Notes: generated from the sequence alone by a model not told the origin. 64,000 nt of DNA from Pseudomonas aestuarii (GCF_027988105.1 NZ_JAQJZJ010000002.1:62001-126000); one strand, 5' to 3'. Shown: positions 37,864 to 50,334, counted from the first letter of the stretch. Numbers and translations: made by a program.

Positions 37864-38840
37864 ACTGGCTGACTCCCGAGTTGCTGGCGATCGTGCTCGC
37901 AGTACTCAAGGCCGTGGTGATTCTGCTCAGTGTGGTGATTTGCGGTGCCCTGCTCAGCTGGGTCGAACGCCGTCTGCTGGGGCTCTGGCAGGATCGCTAC
38001 GGACCCAATCGGGTTGGTCCGTACGGCATGTTCCAGATCGCCGCGGACATGCTCAAGATGTTCTTCAAGGAAGACTGGACGCCGCCGTTCGCCGACCGGT
38101 TCATCTTCACCCTGGCGCCGGTCATGGCCATGAGCGCGCTGCTGATCGCCTTCGTGGTGGTGCCGATCACCCCGACCTGGGGCGTGGCCGACCTCAATAT
38201 CGGCCTGCTGTTCTTCTTTGCCATGGCCGGTCTGTCGGTGTATGCGGTGCTGTTCGCCGGCTGGGCCAGCAACAACAAGTTCGCCCTGCTCGGCAGCCTG
38301 CGCGCCTCGGCACAGACGGTGTCCTACGAGGTGTTCATGGGCCTGGCGCTGATGGGCGTGGTGGCCCAGGCCGGCTCGTTCAACCTGCGCGACATCGTCG
38401 AATACCAGCACCAGCACCTGTGGTTCATCATTCCGCAATTCCTCGGTTTCTGTACCTTCTTCATTGCCGGAGTGGCGGTCACCCATCGCCACCCGTTCGA
38501 CCAGCCGGAAGCCGAACAGGAACTGGCCGATGGCTATCACATCGAATACGCCGGGATGAAATGGGGCATGTTCTTCGTCGGCGAATACATCGGCATCGTG
38601 CTCATCTCGGCGTTGCTGGTGACCCTGTTCTTCGGCGGCTGGCACGGCCCGCTGCTGCCGCCTTTCGCCTGGTTCGCCCTGAAGACCGGGTTCTTCATCA
38701 TGCTGTTCATCCTCCTGCGCGCCTCCATCCCGCGGCCGCGCTATGACCAGGTGATGAGCTTCAGCTGGGTCTTCTGCCTGCCTCTGACCCTGCTCAACCT
38801 ACTGGTGACCGGCGCTCTGGTGCTGGCCGCCGCCGACTAG
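37860..38840 (+). CDS. nuoH: NADH dehydrogenase I subunit H
   Basis: A 326-residue membrane subunit with about eight helices that closes the quinone tunnel. Signature segments are [32 protein letters not shown] and [24 protein letters not shown], whose acidic residues are essential in the family. The ATG overlaps the nuoG stop. Confidence 0.98.
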   Translation: MNWLTPELLAIVLAVLKAVVILLSVVICGALLSWVERRLLGLWQDRYGPNRVGPYGMFQIAADMLKMFFKEDWTPPFADRFIFTLAPVMAMSALLIAFVVVPITPTWGVADLNIGLLFFFAMAGLSVYAVLFAGWASNNKFALLGSLRASAQTVSYEVFMGLALMGVVAQAGSFNLRDIVEYQHQHLWFIIPQFLGFCTFFIAGVAVTHRHPFDQPEAEQELADGYHIEYAGMKWGMFFVGEYIGIVLISALLVTLFFGGWHGPLLPPFAWFALKTGFFIMLFILLRASIPRPRYDQVMSFSWVFCLPLTLLNLLVTGALVLAAAD

Positions 38841-38850
38841 GAGAACCAGT

Positions 38851-39399
38851 ATGTTCCGGTATATCTGGCACATCCTGCATGGCACCTTCACCCAGTTGCG
38901 CAGCCTGGCGATGATCTTTGCCCATGCCTGGCGCAAGCGCGACACCCTGCAGTATCCGGAGGAGCCTGTGTACCTGCCGCCGCGCTACCGCGGCCGCATC
39001 GTGCTGACCCGCGACCCGGACGGCGAGGAACGCTGCGTGGCCTGCAACCTCTGTGCGGTGGCCTGCCCGGTGGCCTGCATTTCCCTGCAGAAGGCCGAAA
39101 GCGCCGATGGCCGCTGGTATCCCGAATTCTTCCGCATCAACTTCTCGCGCTGCATTTTCTGCGGCCTGTGCGAAGAGGCCTGCCCGACCAATGCCATCCA
39201 GCTGACCCCGGACTTCGAGATGGCCGAGTTCAAGCGCCAGGAACTGGTGTACGAGAAGGACGATCTGCTGATCGCCGGCCCCGGCAAGTACCCGGATTAC
39301 AACTTCTACCGCATCGCCGGCCTGGCCATCGCCGGCAAAGCCAAGGGAGCGGCGCAGAACGAGGCCGAGCCGGTCAACGTCAAGGGGTTGCTGCCATGA
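38851..39399 (+). CDS. nuoI: NADH dehydrogenase I subunit I
   Basis: A 182-residue subunit with two 4Fe-4S clusters (N6a, N6b). Motifs are [15 protein letters not shown] and [15 protein letters not shown]. It links NuoG to NuoB in the electron chain. It starts 10 bp after nuoH behind AGGAGAACC. Confidence 0.98.
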   Translation: MFRYIWHILHGTFTQLRSLAMIFAHAWRKRDTLQYPEEPVYLPPRYRGRIVLTRDPDGEERCVACNLCAVACPVACISLQKAESADGRWYPEFFRINFSRCIFCGLCEEACPTNAIQLTPDFEMAEFKRQELVYEKDDLLIAGPGKYPDYNFYRIAGLAIAGKAKGAAQNEAEPVNVKGLLP

Positions 39400-39415
39400 T
39401 GCCAAGGAGCCGCTG

Positions 39416-39916
39416 ATGGAGTTCGCCTTCTATTTCGCTGCCGGTATCGCGGTGCTCGCGACCCTGCGGGTGATCACCAATCGCAATCCGATGCACGCCC
39501 TGCTCTACCTGATCATCTCGCTGCTGGCGGTGGCCATGTGCTTTTTCGCCCTCGGTGCGCCTTTCGCCGGCGCCCTGGAGGTCATCGTCTACGCAGGCGC
39601 GATCATGGTGCTGTTCGTCTTCGTGGTGATGATGCTCAACCTCGGCCCGGCAGCCATCGAACAGGAGCGCCGCTGGCTGACCCCGGGAATCTGGCTGGGG
39701 CCGGCGCTGCTGACGCTGTTGCTGCTGGGCGAGCTGCTGTATGTGCTGTTCGGCACGCCCAGCGGCGCCGTGCTGGGCACCCAGATAGTAGAGGCCAAGG
39801 CCGTCGGCATCAGCCTGTTCGGCCCGTACCTGCTGGTGGTCGAACTGGCCTCCCTACTGCTACTGGCGGCACTGGTCGTCGCCTTCCACCTGGGTCGATC
39901 CGAGGCGCAGCCATGA
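39416..39916 (+). CDS. nuoJ: NADH dehydrogenase I subunit J
   Basis: A 166-residue membrane subunit with five hydrophobic helices; the conserved helix [21 protein letters not shown] carries the pi-bulge region that takes part in conformational coupling. CAAGGAG precedes the ATG. It overlaps nuoK by 4 bp. Confidence 0.97.
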   Translation: MEFAFYFAAGIAVLATLRVITNRNPMHALLYLIISLLAVAMCFFALGAPFAGALEVIVYAGAIMVLFVFVVMMLNLGPAAIEQERRWLTPGIWLGPALLTLLLLGELLYVLFGTPSGAVLGTQIVEAKAVGISLFGPYLLVVELASLLLLAALVVAFHLGRSEAQP

Positions 39917-40224
39917 TCAGCTCGATTCCGCTGGAACACGGCCTGGGGCTGGCCGGGGTGCTGTTCTGCCTCGGCCTGGTCGGCCTGATGGTGCGGCGCA
40001 ACATCCTCTTCGTGCTGATGAGCCTGGAGATCATGATGAATGCCGCCGGCCTGGCCTTTATCGTCGCCGGCAGTCGCTGGGCGCAAGCCGATGGCCAGGT
40101 GATGTTCATCCTGGTGATCACCCTGGCGGCCGCCGAGGCGTCTGTTGGCTTGGCCCTATTGCTGCAACTGTACCGGCGCTTTCACACCCTGGACATCGAC
40201 GCTGCCAGTGAGATGCACGGATGA
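39913..40224 (+). CDS. nuoK: NADH dehydrogenase I subunit K
   Basis: A 103-residue membrane subunit with three helices and the two membrane glutamates in [14 protein letters not shown] and [14 protein letters not shown] that form part of the proton channel. The ATG overlaps the nuoJ stop, and its own stop overlaps the nuoL ATG. Confidence 0.97.
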   Translation: MISSIPLEHGLGLAGVLFCLGLVGLMVRRNILFVLMSLEIMMNAAGLAFIVAGSRWAQADGQVMFILVITLAAAEASVGLALLLQLYRRFHTLDIDAASEMHG

Positions 40225-42068
40225 ACCTTCTCTACCTGACGCTGCTGTTTCCCCTGTTGGGTTTCTGCCTGCTGGCCTTCTCCCGTGGGCGCTTCCCGGA
40301 ACAGCTCACGGCGCTGATCGGCGTTGGTTCGGTGGGTCTGGCCGCCTTGTTCAGCCTGTTCGTCGGCTGGCAGTTTCTCACCGCCACACCGGCCACGGGA
40401 ATCCATGTGCAGGTGTTATGGCAGTGGCTGGCGGTCGATGGCTTGACCCCGAGCGTCGCCCTGCACCTGGATGGCTTGTCGCTGACCATGCTCGGGGTGG
40501 TCACCGGCGTGGGCTTTCTGATCCACCTGTTTGCCTCCTGGTACATGCGCGGCGAAGAAGGATATTCGCGGTTCTTCGCCTACATGAACCTGTTTATCGC
40601 CAGCATGTTGCTGCTGGTGCTCGGCGACAACCTGCTGCTGCTGTATTTCGGCTGGGAAGGCGTGGGCCTGTGCAGCTACCTGCTGATCGGTTTCTACTAC
40701 CGTAACCCGGCCAACGGCGGCGCGGCGCTCAAGGCCTTTATCGTCACCCGCATCGGCGATGTGCTCATGGCCCTGGGCCTGTTCGTGTTGTTCCATGCCT
40801 TCGGCACCCTGAATATCCAGGAAATACTGCTGCTGGCTCCGCAGAAATTCGCCAGTGGCGATCCGCTGTTGACCACCGCGACCCTGCTGCTGCTCGGCGG
40901 CGCGGTGGGCAAGTCGGCGCAACTGCCCTTGCAGACCTGGCTGGCCGACGCCATGGCCGGCCCGACCCCGGTCTCCGCGCTGATCCACGCGGCGACCATG
41001 GTCACCGCCGGCGTCTACCTGATCGCCCGCTGCCATGGGTTGTTCAGCCTGACGCCCCTGACTCTGGGGCTGGTCGGCCTGGTCGGCGGGGTGACCCTGC
41101 TGCTGGCCGGTTGCGCCGCCCTAGTGCAGACCGACATCAAGCGCATCCTCGCCTACTCGACCATGAGCCAGATCGGCTACATGTTCCTCGCCCTTGGCGT
41201 TGGCGCCTGGCAGGCGGCGATCTTCCACCTGATGATCCACGCCTTCTTCAAGGCCCTGCTGTTCCTCACCGCCGGCGCGGTAATCGTCGCCTGCCACCAC
41301 GAGCAGAACATCTTCAGGATGGGCGGACTGCGCAAACCGCTGCCGCTGGCCTACCTGTGCTTCCTGGTCGGCGGCTCGGCACTGGCCGCCCTGCCCCTGG
41401 TCACGGCCGGCTTCTACTCCAAGGATGAAATCCTCTGGGAAGCCCTGGCCAGCGGTAACCAGCCGCTGCTGTTGGCCGGTCTACTCGGCGCCGTACTGAC
41501 CTCGCTGTATACCTTCCGCCTGATCTTCATCGTCTTCCACGGCCCGCAACAGACCGAAGCCCACGCGGGCAAGGGCATCGCCTACTGGTTGCCGCTGACA
41601 CTGCTGATGCTGTTGTCGACCTTCGTCGGCGCGCTGATCGAGCCGCCCCTGGCCGGGGTGCTGCCAGACAGCGTCGGGCATGCCGGTGGCGAAGCTAAAC
41701 ACAGCCTGGAACTGTTCTCCGGCCTGATCGCGGTGCTGGGCATCGCGGCGGCCGCGGCCCTGTTTCTCGGCCAGCGCGAGCTGGTCAGGCGCCTGGCCGC
41801 CAGTGCGCCGGGGCGCTTCTTCAGTGCCTGGTGGTTCGCCGCCTGGGGCTTCGACTGGCTCTACGACCGGCTGTTCGTCAAACCCTACCTGTGGCTCTGC
41901 CGTGTGCTGCGGCGTGATCCGTTCGACCGCAGCATCGGCCTGTTGCCACGCCTGGCGCGGGTTCTGCATCTGCTGCTCAGCCGCAGCCAGACCGGCCAGT
42001 TGCGCTGGTATGCGCTAAGCATGGCCGGTGGCACGGTGCTGCTGCTCGGCCTGTTGAAGGTGCTCTGA
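40221..42068 (+). CDS. nuoL: NADH dehydrogenase I subunit L
   Basis: A 615-residue antiporter-like proton-pumping subunit with about 15 helices and the long lateral C-terminal helix. The conserved pieces [50 protein letters not shown] and [16 protein letters not shown] contain the functional Glu and Lys. It overlaps nuoK by 4 bp and is followed 25 bp later by nuoM. Confidence 0.97.
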   Translation: MNLLYLTLLFPLLGFCLLAFSRGRFPEQLTALIGVGSVGLAALFSLFVGWQFLTATPATGIHVQVLWQWLAVDGLTPSVALHLDGLSLTMLGVVTGVGFLIHLFASWYMRGEEGYSRFFAYMNLFIASMLLLVLGDNLLLLYFGWEGVGLCSYLLIGFYYRNPANGGAALKAFIVTRIGDVLMALGLFVLFHAFGTLNIQEILLLAPQKFASGDPLLTTATLLLLGGAVGKSAQLPLQTWLADAMAGPTPVSALIHAATMVTAGVYLIARCHGLFSLTPLTLGLVGLVGGVTLLLAGCAALVQTDIKRILAYSTMSQIGYMFLALGVGAWQAAIFHLMIHAFFKALLFLTAGAVIVACHHEQNIFRMGGLRKPLPLAYLCFLVGGSALAALPLVTAGFYSKDEILWEALASGNQPLLLAGLLGAVLTSLYTFRLIFIVFHGPQQTEAHAGKGIAYWLPLTLLMLLSTFVGALIEPPLAGVLPDSVGHAGGEAKHSLELFSGLIAVLGIAAAAALFLGQRELVRRLAASAPGRFFSAWWFAAWGFDWLYDRLFVKPYLWLCRVLRRDPFDRSIGLLPRLARVLHLLLSRSQTGQLRWYALSMAGGTVLLLGLLKVL

Positions 42069-42093
42069 TCATGCAACCAAGGAGCGTGACCAC

Positions 42094-43626
42094 GTGATTC
42101 TGCCCTGGCTGGTCCTGATTCCCTTTATCGGCGGCCTGCTCTGCTGGCTGGCCGAGCGTCACAGCAGCACCCTGCCACGCTGGCTGGCGCTGCTGACCAT
42201 GGGCCTGGTACTGCTGATCAGCCTGTGGCTGTGGCAGCAGGGCGACTTCCAACTGGCACCCGGCGGCGGCCGCGATCCGACCTGGGAGCTGGAATTCAAA
42301 CACGTGTGGATCGAGCGCTTCGGCATCAACCTGCACCTGGCGCTCGATGGCCTGTCGCTGCTGATGATCCTGCTCACCGGCCTGCTCGGGGTACTGTCGG
42401 TACTCTGTTCCTGGCAGGAAATCCAGCAGCGCGTCGGGTTCTTCCACCTCAACCTGATGTGGATTCTCGGCGGCGTGATAGGCGTGTTCCTGGCCCTGGA
42501 TTTGTTCCTGTTCTTCTTCTTCTGGGAAATGATGCTGGTCCCCATGTACTTCCTCATCGCCCTGTGGGGCCATAGTGCGGCGGACGGCAAGACCTCGCGG
42601 ATCAACGCGGCGACCAAGTTCTTCATCTATACCCAGGCCAGTGGCCTGATCATGCTGGTGGCGATTCTCGGGCTGGTATTCGCCAACTTCCACAGCAGCG
42701 GCGTGCTGACCTTCGACTACGCCCTGCTGTTGCAGGCCAAGCTCGACCCGGCAGTCGAGTACACCCTGATGCTCGGCTTCTTCATTGCCTTCGCGGTGAA
42801 GCTGCCGGTGGTGCCGCTGCATTCCTGGCTGCCCGATGCCCACGCCCAGGCGCCGACCGCCGGCTCGGTCGATCTGGCCGGGATCCTGCTGAAAACCGCG
42901 GCCTACGGCCTGTTGCGCTTCGGCATACCGCTGTTCCCCAATGCCTCGGCCGAATTCGCCCCGATCGCCATGGGCCTCGGGGTGCTGGGCATCATCTATG
43001 GCGCGCTACTGGCCTTCGCCCAGACCGACATCAAACGGCTGATCGCCTACACCAGCGTGTCGCACATGGGCTTCGTGCTGATCGGAATCTATTCCGGCAC
43101 GCAGCTGGCGCTGCAAGGCGTGGTGATCCAGATGCTCGCCCATGGCCTCTCCGCCGCCGCGCTGTTCATCCTCTGCGGCCAGCTCTACGAGCGCCTGCAC
43201 ACCCGCGACCTGCGCCTGATGGGCGGCCTGTGGGGTCGGCTGAATTATCTGCCGGGGGTCATGCTGTTCTTCGCCGCCGCCTCGCTGGGCTTGCCCGGCA
43301 CCGGTAATTTCGTCGGCGAATTCCTGATCCTGCTCGGCACCTTCAAGGTCGCCCCGCTGGTCACCGTGATCGCCACCGGCGGCCTGGTGCTGGCCTCGGT
43401 GTACTCGTTGATCATGATCCAGCGCGCGTTCTACGGCCCGGCCAAGGCCGAGGGCGCACTGCGGGGACTGGGTGGCCGCGAGCTGGCGATGATGCTCGGC
43501 CTGATTGGCCTGTTGCTGCTGCTCGGGGTCTATCCGCAGCCGGTGCTGGACACCTCGGCGGCGAGCATGCACGGCGTCCAGCAATGGCTGGCCATAGCCT
43601 TCTCTCAACTGCTTTCGGCCCGGTAG
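42094..43626 (+). CDS. nuoM: NADH dehydrogenase I subunit M
   Basis: A 510-residue antiporter-like subunit. Conserved segments are [57 protein letters not shown] and [18 protein letters not shown]. The start is GTG at 42094, with CAAGGAGCG upstream; no ATG lies close by. Confidence 0.97.
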   Translation: MILPWLVLIPFIGGLLCWLAERHSSTLPRWLALLTMGLVLLISLWLWQQGDFQLAPGGGRDPTWELEFKHVWIERFGINLHLALDGLSLLMILLTGLLGVLSVLCSWQEIQQRVGFFHLNLMWILGGVIGVFLALDLFLFFFFWEMMLVPMYFLIALWGHSAADGKTSRINAATKFFIYTQASGLIMLVAILGLVFANFHSSGVLTFDYALLLQAKLDPAVEYTLMLGFFIAFAVKLPVVPLHSWLPDAHAQAPTAGSVDLAGILLKTAAYGLLRFGIPLFPNASAEFAPIAMGLGVLGIIYGALLAFAQTDIKRLIAYTSVSHMGFVLIGIYSGTQLALQGVVIQMLAHGLSAAALFILCGQLYERLHTRDLRLMGGLWGRLNYLPGVMLFFAAASLGLPGTGNFVGEFLILLGTFKVAPLVTVIATGGLVLASVYSLIMIQRAFYGPAKAEGALRGLGGRELAMMLGLIGLLLLLGVYPQPVLDTSAASMHGVQQWLAIAFSQLLSAR

Positions 43627-43631
43627 CGCTC

Positions 43632-45098
43632 ATGGACCTGACCCTGCATCACTTCATCGCCCTGCTGCCACTGCTGGTGACCAGTGCCACCGCCGTGCTG
43701 GTGATGCTCGGCATCGCCTGGCGGCGCAGCCATACCCAGAGTTTCGTCCTCTCGGTGATCGGCCTCAACCTGGCCTTGCTGTCCCTGCTCCCCGCGCTGC
43801 AGGTCGCCCCGCTGCAAGTCACCACGCTGCTGGTGGTCGATCGCTTCGCCTGCTTCTATATGGCCCTGATACTGGTCGCCACCCTCGCCTGCCTCACCCT
43901 GGCCCACGCCTACCTCGGCGAGAAGCAGGGCAAGGGCTATCCGGGCAACCGCGAAGAACTCTACCTGTTGATGCTGCTGGCCGCCGCAGGTGGCTTGGTG
44001 CTGGTCAGCGCGCAGCACCTGGCCAGCTTGTTCATTGGCCTGGAGCTGCTCTCGCTGCCGACTTACGGACTGGTGGCCTATGCCTTCTTCAACAAGCGCT
44101 CGCTCGAGGCCGGCCTCAAGTACATGGTGCTCTCGGCGGCCGGCTCGGCGTTCCTGCTGTTCGGCATGGCTCTGCTGTATGCCGACGCCGGCAGCCTGAG
44201 CTTTGCCGCAATCGGCACCATCCTGGCACCAGCCGCGCAGCCCGGCCCGCTGGTGCAGCTGGGCATGGCCCTGATGCTGGTCGCCCTGGCGTTCAAGCTG
44301 TCGTTGGTGCCCTTTCATCTGTGGACACCGGATGTCTATGAAGGCGCGCCGGCACCGGTTGCGGCCTTTCTCGCCACGGCCAGCAAGGTCGCAGTGTTCG
44401 CCGTGCTGCTGCGCCTGTTCCAGCTGTCGCCTGCGGCCGCGAGCCCGGCGCTGCAGGGGCTCCTGACAGTAATCGCAGTCGCCTCGATCCTCTTCGGCAA
44501 CCTGCTGGCCCTGCTGCAAAGCAACCTCAAGCGCCTGCTCGGCTATTCTTCGATTGCCCACTTCGGCTATCTGCTGGTCGCCCTGATTGCCAGCGAGGGC
44601 CTGGCGGTCGAAGCGGTGGGCGTGTACCTGGTTACCTACCTGCTGACCATACTCGGCGCCTTCGGCGTGGTCACCCTGATGTCCACGCCCTACAGCGGCC
44701 GCGACTGCGATGCGCTCTACGAATACCGCGGGCTGTTCTGGCGCCGCCCCTACCTGACTGCCGTGCTCACCGTGATGATGCTGTCGCTGGCGGGCATTCC
44801 GCTGACCGCGGGCTTCATCGGCAAGTTCTACATCATCACCGTCGGCGTGCAGGCCGAGCTCTGGTGGCTGCTCGGCGCACTGGTAATCGGTAGCGCGATC
44901 GGGGTGTTCTATTACCTGCGGGTGATGGTCACCCTGTTCATGGTCGAACCCAATCTGCGCCGCCACGATGCGCCGTTCAACTGGGGTCAGCGGGCGGGCG
45001 GGATCATGCTGCTGCTGGTCGCCCTGCTGGCGTTCGTGCTCGGCGTCTACCCGCAACCGTTGCTGGATTTGGTGCTAAATGCGGGGCTCGTCCAGTAA
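43632..45098 (+). CDS. nuoN: NADH dehydrogenase I subunit N
   Basis: A 488-residue antiporter-like subunit, last of the operon. Motifs include [41 protein letters not shown] and [23 protein letters not shown] 43632 (MDLTLHHF) was chosen, 5 bp after the nuoM stop; the frame is open upstream but only within nuoM. The next gene is convergent, so the operon ends here. Confidence 0.97.
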   Translation: MDLTLHHFIALLPLLVTSATAVLVMLGIAWRRSHTQSFVLSVIGLNLALLSLLPALQVAPLQVTTLLVVDRFACFYMALILVATLACLTLAHAYLGEKQGKGYPGNREELYLLMLLAAAGGLVLVSAQHLASLFIGLELLSLPTYGLVAYAFFNKRSLEAGLKYMVLSAAGSAFLLFGMALLYADAGSLSFAAIGTILAPAAQPGPLVQLGMALMLVALAFKLSLVPFHLWTPDVYEGAPAPVAAFLATASKVAVFAVLLRLFQLSPAAASPALQGLLTVIAVASILFGNLLALLQSNLKRLLGYSSIAHFGYLLVALIASEGLAVEAVGVYLVTYLLTILGAFGVVTLMSTPYSGRDCDALYEYRGLFWRRPYLTAVLTVMMLSLAGIPLTAGFIGKFYIITVGVQAELWWLLGALVIGSAIGVFYYLRVMVTLFMVEPNLRRHDAPFNWGQRAGGIMLLLVALLAFVLGVYPQPLLDLVLNAGLVQ

Positions 45099-45158
45099 AC
45101 GCGAACGACCCTGAATTGTTGTTTCGGCAAACGGCAAGCCTGAGCAGCATGAATAGGC

Positions 45159-46478
45159 TTAGAGCACCATCGCCGCGACCCAGCCGAACACCAGCAGTGG
45201 CAGGTTGTAGTGCAGAAAGGTCGGCACCACGCTGTCCCAGATATGATTGTGCTGGCCATCGACATTCAGCCCCGAGGTTGGCCCCAGGGTCGAGTCCGAG
45301 GCCGGCGAACCGGCATCACCCAGGGCGCCGGCAGTGCCGACGATGCTGACGATGGCCAGCGGACTGAAACCCAGCTGTACGCCCAGCGGGACGAAGATCG
45401 CCGCGATGATCGGCACCGTGGAGAACGACGAGCCAATGCCCATGGTTACCAGCAGGCCGACCAGCAGCATCAGCAGCGCGCCAATGGCCTTGTCCTGCCC
45501 AACCAGCTCGGCAGCACCATCGACCAGGGCTTTCACCTCGCCGGTGGCCTGCATCACTTCGGCGAAACCGGCGGCGGCAATCATGATGAAGCCGATCATC
45601 GCCATCATCTTCATGCCCTCGGTGAACAGGCCATCGGCCTCTTTCCAGCGCACCACGCCGGACACCGAGAAGATCACGAAGCCGACCAGGGCGCCGATGA
45701 TCATCGAGTCCAGCCACAACTGCACGACGAAGGCCGCAGCAATCGCCACAGCGGCCACCAGCAGGCTCAACCGGTTGTAGGCCACATCGATGCGCTCGGC
45801 CTGCTCGATCTTCGCCAGGTCATAGACGCGCTTCTTGCGGTAGCTGAACAACACCGCCACCAGCAGACCGAACAGCATGCCCAGCGCCGGAATCGCCATG
45901 GCCTCGGTGATGCTGATACCGCTCACATCCACACCGGCCTTGGCCACATTGGCCAAGAGGATTTCATTGAGGAAGATGCCGCCAAAGCCGACCGGCAGGA
46001 ACATGTAAGGCGTAATCAAGCCGAAGGTCAGCACGCAGGCGATCATCCGGCGATCCAGTTGCAGCTTGCTCAACACATAGAGCAACGGTGGCACCAATAG
46101 TGGAATGAAGGCGATGTGGATCGGCAGCAGGTTCTGCGAGGCAATCGCCACTGCCAGCAGCAAGGCGATCAACAGCCACTTGAGCAACCCGGCACCCTGC
46201 GCATCCTGCTGGCCGACCAGCGCCAGAGCCTTGTCGGCCAGCGCGTGCGCCAGGCCGGACTTGGCGATGGCCACGGCAAAGGCACCGAGCAAGGCATAGG
46301 ACAGCGCCACCGTGGCACCGCCGCCAAGGCCCCGATTGAAAGCTGCCAGCGAGCCTTCCACGCCCAAGCCACCGAGCACTCCACCGGCCAGTGCGCCGAC
46401 GATCAGCGCGACCACCACGTGCACGCGGCACAGGCTGAGGATCAGCATGATGCCGACCGCTGCGATTACTGCATTCAT
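45159..46478 (-). CDS. Na+/H+ antiporter family protein
   Basis: A 439-residue inner-membrane transporter with about 11 to 12 hydrophobic helices, of the NhaC/ArsB-like superfamily. Features: [53 protein letters not shown] and [19 protein letters not shown] near the C-terminus. Such proteins exchange sodium for protons and regulate pH and salt. ATG 46478 (MNAVIAAVG) follows GGGAGCTCTA; the frame is open upstream, but those residues do not look like transporter. It converges on nuoN, a proton pump, but shares no promoter with it. Confidence 0.85.
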   Translation of the reverse strand: MNAVIAAVGIMLILSLCRVHVVVALIVGALAGGVLGGLGVEGSLAAFNRGLGGGATVALSYALLGAFAVAIAKSGLAHALADKALALVGQQDAQGAGLLKWLLIALLLAVAIASQNLLPIHIAFIPLLVPPLLYVLSKLQLDRRMIACVLTFGLITPYMFLPVGFGGIFLNEILLANVAKAGVDVSGISITEAMAIPALGMLFGLLVAVLFSYRKKRVYDLAKIEQAERIDVAYNRLSLLVAAVAIAAAFVVQLWLDSMIIGALVGFVIFSVSGVVRWKEADGLFTEGMKMMAMIGFIMIAAAGFAEVMQATGEVKALVDGAAELVGQDKAIGALLMLLVGLLVTMGIGSSFSTVPIIAAIFVPLGVQLGFSPLAIVSIVGTAGALGDAGSPASDSTLGPTSGLNVDGQHNHIWDSVVPTFLHYNLPLLVFGWVAAMVL

Positions 46479-46779
46479 TAGAGCTCCCAAGAAGCGTTGC
46501 TGGAGAAATCGAGTAGCGGGCGCATAGAGGCGCGGCCCAGGGCCGCGAAATTTGCGGATCGCGGCATGGGCCGCTGCTACGGGGTTGCGAACCGGTGCCA
46601 GGTTGGCGGCGAGCCGCCGCAGGGCCCGACAAAAAGTCGCGTACTCTGCCGCAAGCACCCTGGACTGTCAAAAATACTCCGTGCGGAATATTGATCATGC
46701 CGTGCATAATCCCGCCACTTCACTATGCCTCCAGCCCCCCACAAGCCAGAGTCAGCTCGTCAGGATGCCGTCTGTGCGA

Positions 46780-46806
46780 TCAAGAAAACCGCACCCGCGC
46801 CGATAG
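46780..46806 (+). promoter_or_regulatory. FliA (sigma-28) type promoter
   Basis: TCAAGAAA, 11 bases, then GCCGATAG: 7 of 8 matches to the -10 GCCGATAA and 3 of 4 to TAAA at the correct distance. It lies 34 bp before the chemoreceptor ATG. FliA controls late flagellar and chemotaxis genes in Pseudomonas. The rest of the 362-bp gap (46479-46840) shows no gene. Confidence 0.65.
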
Positions 46807-46840
46807 ACGCTCTGTAGAACAACAACGTAAGGAGCACTGC

Positions 46841-48985
46841 ATGCCGTTCAGCCGTCTTTCGATCCAGTGGAAAATCACCCTGCTTGCCGGCCTGTGCCTG
46901 CTGGCGATCGTGACGTTGCTGGTCGGCGCCTCGCTCTATCAGTCCACCCGCAGCGCCGAACTGGTGCGCACTGCCAGCAGCAGCATGCTGGCCGACAGCG
47001 CCAAGCTGCGCTTGCAGGCACGCGGCGAGCTACAGGCGATCCGCATCCAGCGCTACTTCATGGATACCTACCAGTACGGCAAGGGTTTTTCCCGGCAAAT
47101 CCTGTTTCTTCGCGACCAGGCCGAAAAACGCTTCCTGGATGCTTTCGACCTGCGTGAAGACCTGACCCGGCAAGTGCGCAGCAGCCTGGAAGCCAATCCG
47201 TCGTTGCTCGGCTTGTACCTGGTGTTCGAACCGAACGGACTGGATGGCAAGGACGAACTGTTCGCCGATCAAGCCGAACTGGGCAGCAACGATCAAGGCC
47301 GCTTCTCGCTCTACTGGTCGCAAGCCAAACCAGGCCAACTGGAGTCAGAATCGATCAGCGAGCAGATGCTCAGCGACACCAAGACCGGTCCTAGCGGCGA
47401 CCCCTACAACGCCTGGTACACCTGCCCCCGTGACAGTGGCAAGACCTGCGTGCTCGAGCCCTACTTCGACGATGTCGGCGGCCAGCAGGTGCTGATGACC
47501 AGCATCGCCTTCCCGCTCGAACTGGAGGGCAAGGTGATTGGCGTGGTCGGTCTCGATATCAGCCTGGACAGCCTGCAACAGCTAAGCATGCAAGCCAATC
47601 GCGAACTCTATGGCGGTGCCGGTCACGTCAGCATTTTCAGCCCGGCGGCATTACTGGCCGGCCACAGCCGTGATGCCAGCCTGCTCAGCAAGTCAGTCGA
47701 TAAGGCTTACGGCGAGCACGCCAGCGAGATACTGCCGTTGATCAATAGCGGCACTGCCGCCCGACTGCAGCACGGCGACATGCTCCGGATGCTGCAGCCG
47801 TTCAAGCCAATTCCCGAGGCCAAGCCCTGGAGCGTATTGCTCGAAGTCCCCGAACAGGAACTGCTCGCCCCGGCCCTGCAACTGGAGCAGCAACTGGAAC
47901 AGCGTCGCACCGGCGACAGCGCAGTGGCCCTGACGATCGGTCTAGTGGCGATGCTGCTCGGCCTGCTGCTGATGTGGCTGACCGCCCGCGGAGTGACCAA
48001 GCCGATCCTCGGGGTCGCCGCCATGCTCAAGGACATCGCCAGTGGCGAAGGCGACCTGACCCGCCGCCTGGAGTACCCCAAACAGGACGAACTGGGCGAG
48101 TTGGCCGGTTGGTTTAACCGTTTCCTCGACAAGCTCCAGCCGATCATTGCCGAGGTCAAGCGCAGCGTACAGGATGCTCGCAGCACTGCCGACCAGTCCT
48201 CTGCCATCGCCAGTCAGACCAGCGCCGGCATGCAGCAGCAGTTCCGCGAGGTCGACCAGGTCGCTACCGCCTTCCAGGAAATGAGCGCCACCGCCCAGGA
48301 TGTAGCGCACAACGCCGCGCAGGCCGCCGACGCGGCCCGCAGCGCCGACCAGGCCAGCCGTGAAGGCCTCGGGGTGATCGGCAAGACCACCTCGACCATC
48401 GAGTTGTTGGCCAACGAAATGAACGTCGCCATGCAGGAAGTCGAAGGACTGGCCAATAGCAGCAAGCAGATTGGTTCGGTACTCGAAGTGATTCGCTCGA
48501 TTGCCGAGCAGACCAACCTGCTAGCACTCAACGCAGCCATCGAAGCAGCCCGCGCCGGAGAAGCCGGGCGCGGCTTCGCGGTGGTCGCCGATGAAGTGCG
48601 TAACCTGGCCAAACGCACTCAGGACTCGGTCGAGGAAATCCGCCAGGTGATCGAAGGCCTGCAAAAAGGTACCCGCGAGGTGGTCAGTACCATGCATAGC
48701 AGCCACCGCCAGGCCCAGGGCAGTGTCGAGCAGGTCGAGCAGGCGGTTGCCGTGTTGCAGCGGATCAGCCAGGCGGTGAGCGTGATCACCGACATGAACC
48801 TGCAAATCGCCAGCGCTGCCGAGGAGCAGAGTTCGGTGGCCGAGGAAATTAACCGCAACGTCGCCGCCATCCGTGATGTCACCGAATCCATTTCCGGGCA
48901 GGCCAATGAGTCGGCGAATATCAGCCAGAACCTGAACAAGCTGGCCAACCACCAGCAGAGCCTGATGGATCAGTTCCGCGCCTGA
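46841..48985 (+). CDS. Methyl-accepting chemotaxis protein with dCACHE sensor, TlpQ-like
   Basis: A 714-residue chemoreceptor: transmembrane helix 1 (about 12-32), a large periplasmic double-CACHE domain (about 40-355; [33 protein letters not shown]), helix 2 (about 362-384), HAMP, and a cytoplasmic signalling hairpin with [19 protein letters not shown] at the tip (from about 556). Length, order and the neighbouring nuo operon recall P. aeruginosa TlpQ, a histamine and polyamine receptor; the ligand here is unproven. There is no C-terminal CheR-binding pentapeptide. AAGGAGCACTGC precedes ATG 46841. Confidence 0.9.
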   Translation: MPFSRLSIQWKITLLAGLCLLAIVTLLVGASLYQSTRSAELVRTASSSMLADSAKLRLQARGELQAIRIQRYFMDTYQYGKGFSRQILFLRDQAEKRFLDAFDLREDLTRQVRSSLEANPSLLGLYLVFEPNGLDGKDELFADQAELGSNDQGRFSLYWSQAKPGQLESESISEQMLSDTKTGPSGDPYNAWYTCPRDSGKTCVLEPYFDDVGGQQVLMTSIAFPLELEGKVIGVVGLDISLDSLQQLSMQANRELYGGAGHVSIFSPAALLAGHSRDASLLSKSVDKAYGEHASEILPLINSGTAARLQHGDMLRMLQPFKPIPEAKPWSVLLEVPEQELLAPALQLEQQLEQRRTGDSAVALTIGLVAMLLGLLLMWLTARGVTKPILGVAAMLKDIASGEGDLTRRLEYPKQDELGELAGWFNRFLDKLQPIIAEVKRSVQDARSTADQSSAIASQTSAGMQQQFREVDQVATAFQEMSATAQDVAHNAAQAADAARSADQASREGLGVIGKTTSTIELLANEMNVAMQEVEGLANSSKQIGSVLEVIRSIAEQTNLLALNAAIEAARAGEAGRGFAVVADEVRNLAKRTQDSVEEIRQVIEGLQKGTREVVSTMHSSHRQAQGSVEQVEQAVAVLQRISQAVSVITDMNLQIASAAEEQSSVAEEINRNVAAIRDVTESISGQANESANISQNLNKLANHQQSLMDQFRA

Positions 48986-49221
48986 TGCCTTGCCGATCGC
49001 GGCCGCGGCGCAGCCCTCTGCCGCAGAGCAAGGCGCGGGCAACGTGCTCTCCTTGCGCGACGAGTACCCGGCACCTTGACCTGCGCCTGCAGCTGGCGCA
49101 GCCATCGGCTTCGCTCAGCGCAGTTGCAGGTACGCCACGCGCGCCATGGACTACTCAGCAGCCCCCCACAGCACTGCACTTTGCTTGATCAGTCGGAGCG
49201 TGCTGGCCGCGAGCAAGGAGA

Positions 49222-50163
49222 TCAGGCGATAGCCGAGAGCGCCTGCCCGGCACTCGTCAGCATCTGCTCAAGCGGCATCCGCTCGGCGGCTTCCCGCACC
49301 ACGTTGCGGATCAGCTCATGGTCGACATCCGGCTGTAGATCCGCTGGACTCCCGGCTCTACCAGTTGGCCGCGCCACAAGCGTGGCAGCCTCGGTTGCCA
49401 GAGCAAACTCTCCACCGCAGTTGCGGCAGTAGATGTGTTCGCCCGCCTGCTGAGTGCGTTTGATCACCAGAATAGGGCCGCACATGGGGCATTCCTGCAA
49501 CGGGATGCCATCATCCGAGTGGCCCATCACATGGTCGAGCATGCCGCACTCGCCCAGCTCGACAAACACGCGACTCAATTCGACATCGAACTGACCACCG
49601 CTCTGGCTCTGGATAATGGCCAAGGCCTGCTCGCGACTCATGCCGACACGGTAAGGACGGCTGCTGGTCATGGCGTCGAACGCATCGCAGATACCGACGA
49701 TACGTGCATCCAGAAGAATGTCCTCGCCCCGCAAGCCACGTGGATAGCCCTTGCCATCGGGGCGCTCGTGATGGCTGTAGATCGCTTCCTTGATCAGATC
49801 GGCCAACGGATGGCCGGCCAGCATGCGCCAACCCATCTCCGGATGGGTGCGCACGACGGCGAACTCGTCGTCAGTCAAGGCGCTGGACTTGCGTAGCACG
49901 GCGTCGGGTATGCCGATCTTGCCCAAGTCATGCAGAAAGCCGCCCAAGCTGGATCGAGCCACATCGGCTGAGGGCAATCCAGCCGCTTCCCCAAGCAGCC
50001 TGGCATAACGCGACACCCGCCACAGATGGCCACCGGTATAAGGATCTCTGGCTTCGACGAACCACGCCATCATCAACAGGCTACTGACCAGTGCTTTCGA
50101 CGGGTCGTCAGCGTGATCCGTCTTCTGCGCCCTGCTCCACCAACCAGGAAAAAATACCCGCAT
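49222..50163 (-). CDS. HD-GYP domain protein with C-terminal zinc ribbon
   Basis: A 313-residue protein with an HD-GYP domain: HD at residues 78-79 in FLHDLGKIGIPD, HHERPDGKGYP (131-141, the GYP motif intact), and GICDAFDAMTSSRPYR. HD-GYP enzymes hydrolyse c-di-GMP. Residues 225-249 hold CPMC and CRNC, a four-Cys zinc ribbon, then a helical C-terminus. There is no receiver or sensor domain, so it may be constitutive or respond through the ribbon. It is transcribed alone, pointing at the chemoreceptor gene. Confidence 0.9.
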   Translation of the reverse strand: MRVFFPGWWSRAQKTDHADDPSKALVSSLLMMAWFVEARDPYTGGHLWRVSRYARLLGEAAGLPSADVARSSLGGFLHDLGKIGIPDAVLRKSSALTDDEFAVVRTHPEMGWRMLAGHPLADLIKEAIYSHHERPDGKGYPRGLRGEDILLDARIVGICDAFDAMTSSRPYRVGMSREQALAIIQSQSGGQFDVELSRVFVELGECGMLDHVMGHSDDGIPLQECPMCGPILVIKRTQQAGEHIYCRNCGGEFALATEAATLVARPTGRAGSPADLQPDVDHELIRNVVREAAERMPLEQMLTSAGQALSAIA

Positions 50164-50334
50164 CGGTCAGTCCTCCAGTGCCAGGAGCAAAAACCTACGC
50201 CTTGCGAGCGAGTGGAACCGTTCTGCTACGGTTCTACGTGTCAGCGTTTGGGTGGCACGTCCCTGTGCCGAGGGGTGGGCAATGCCGGCGTTGTTGGCAT
50301 AGCCCCCCTGTTTCAGTCGGCAAAGCACATGCCC

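Noticed and set aside
45136-45160. Possible terminator between nuoN and the antiporter gene (AAGCCT/AGGCTT).
   Set aside because: The stem is 6 bp with a 13-nt loop, has no U-run and runs into the antiporter stop codon.
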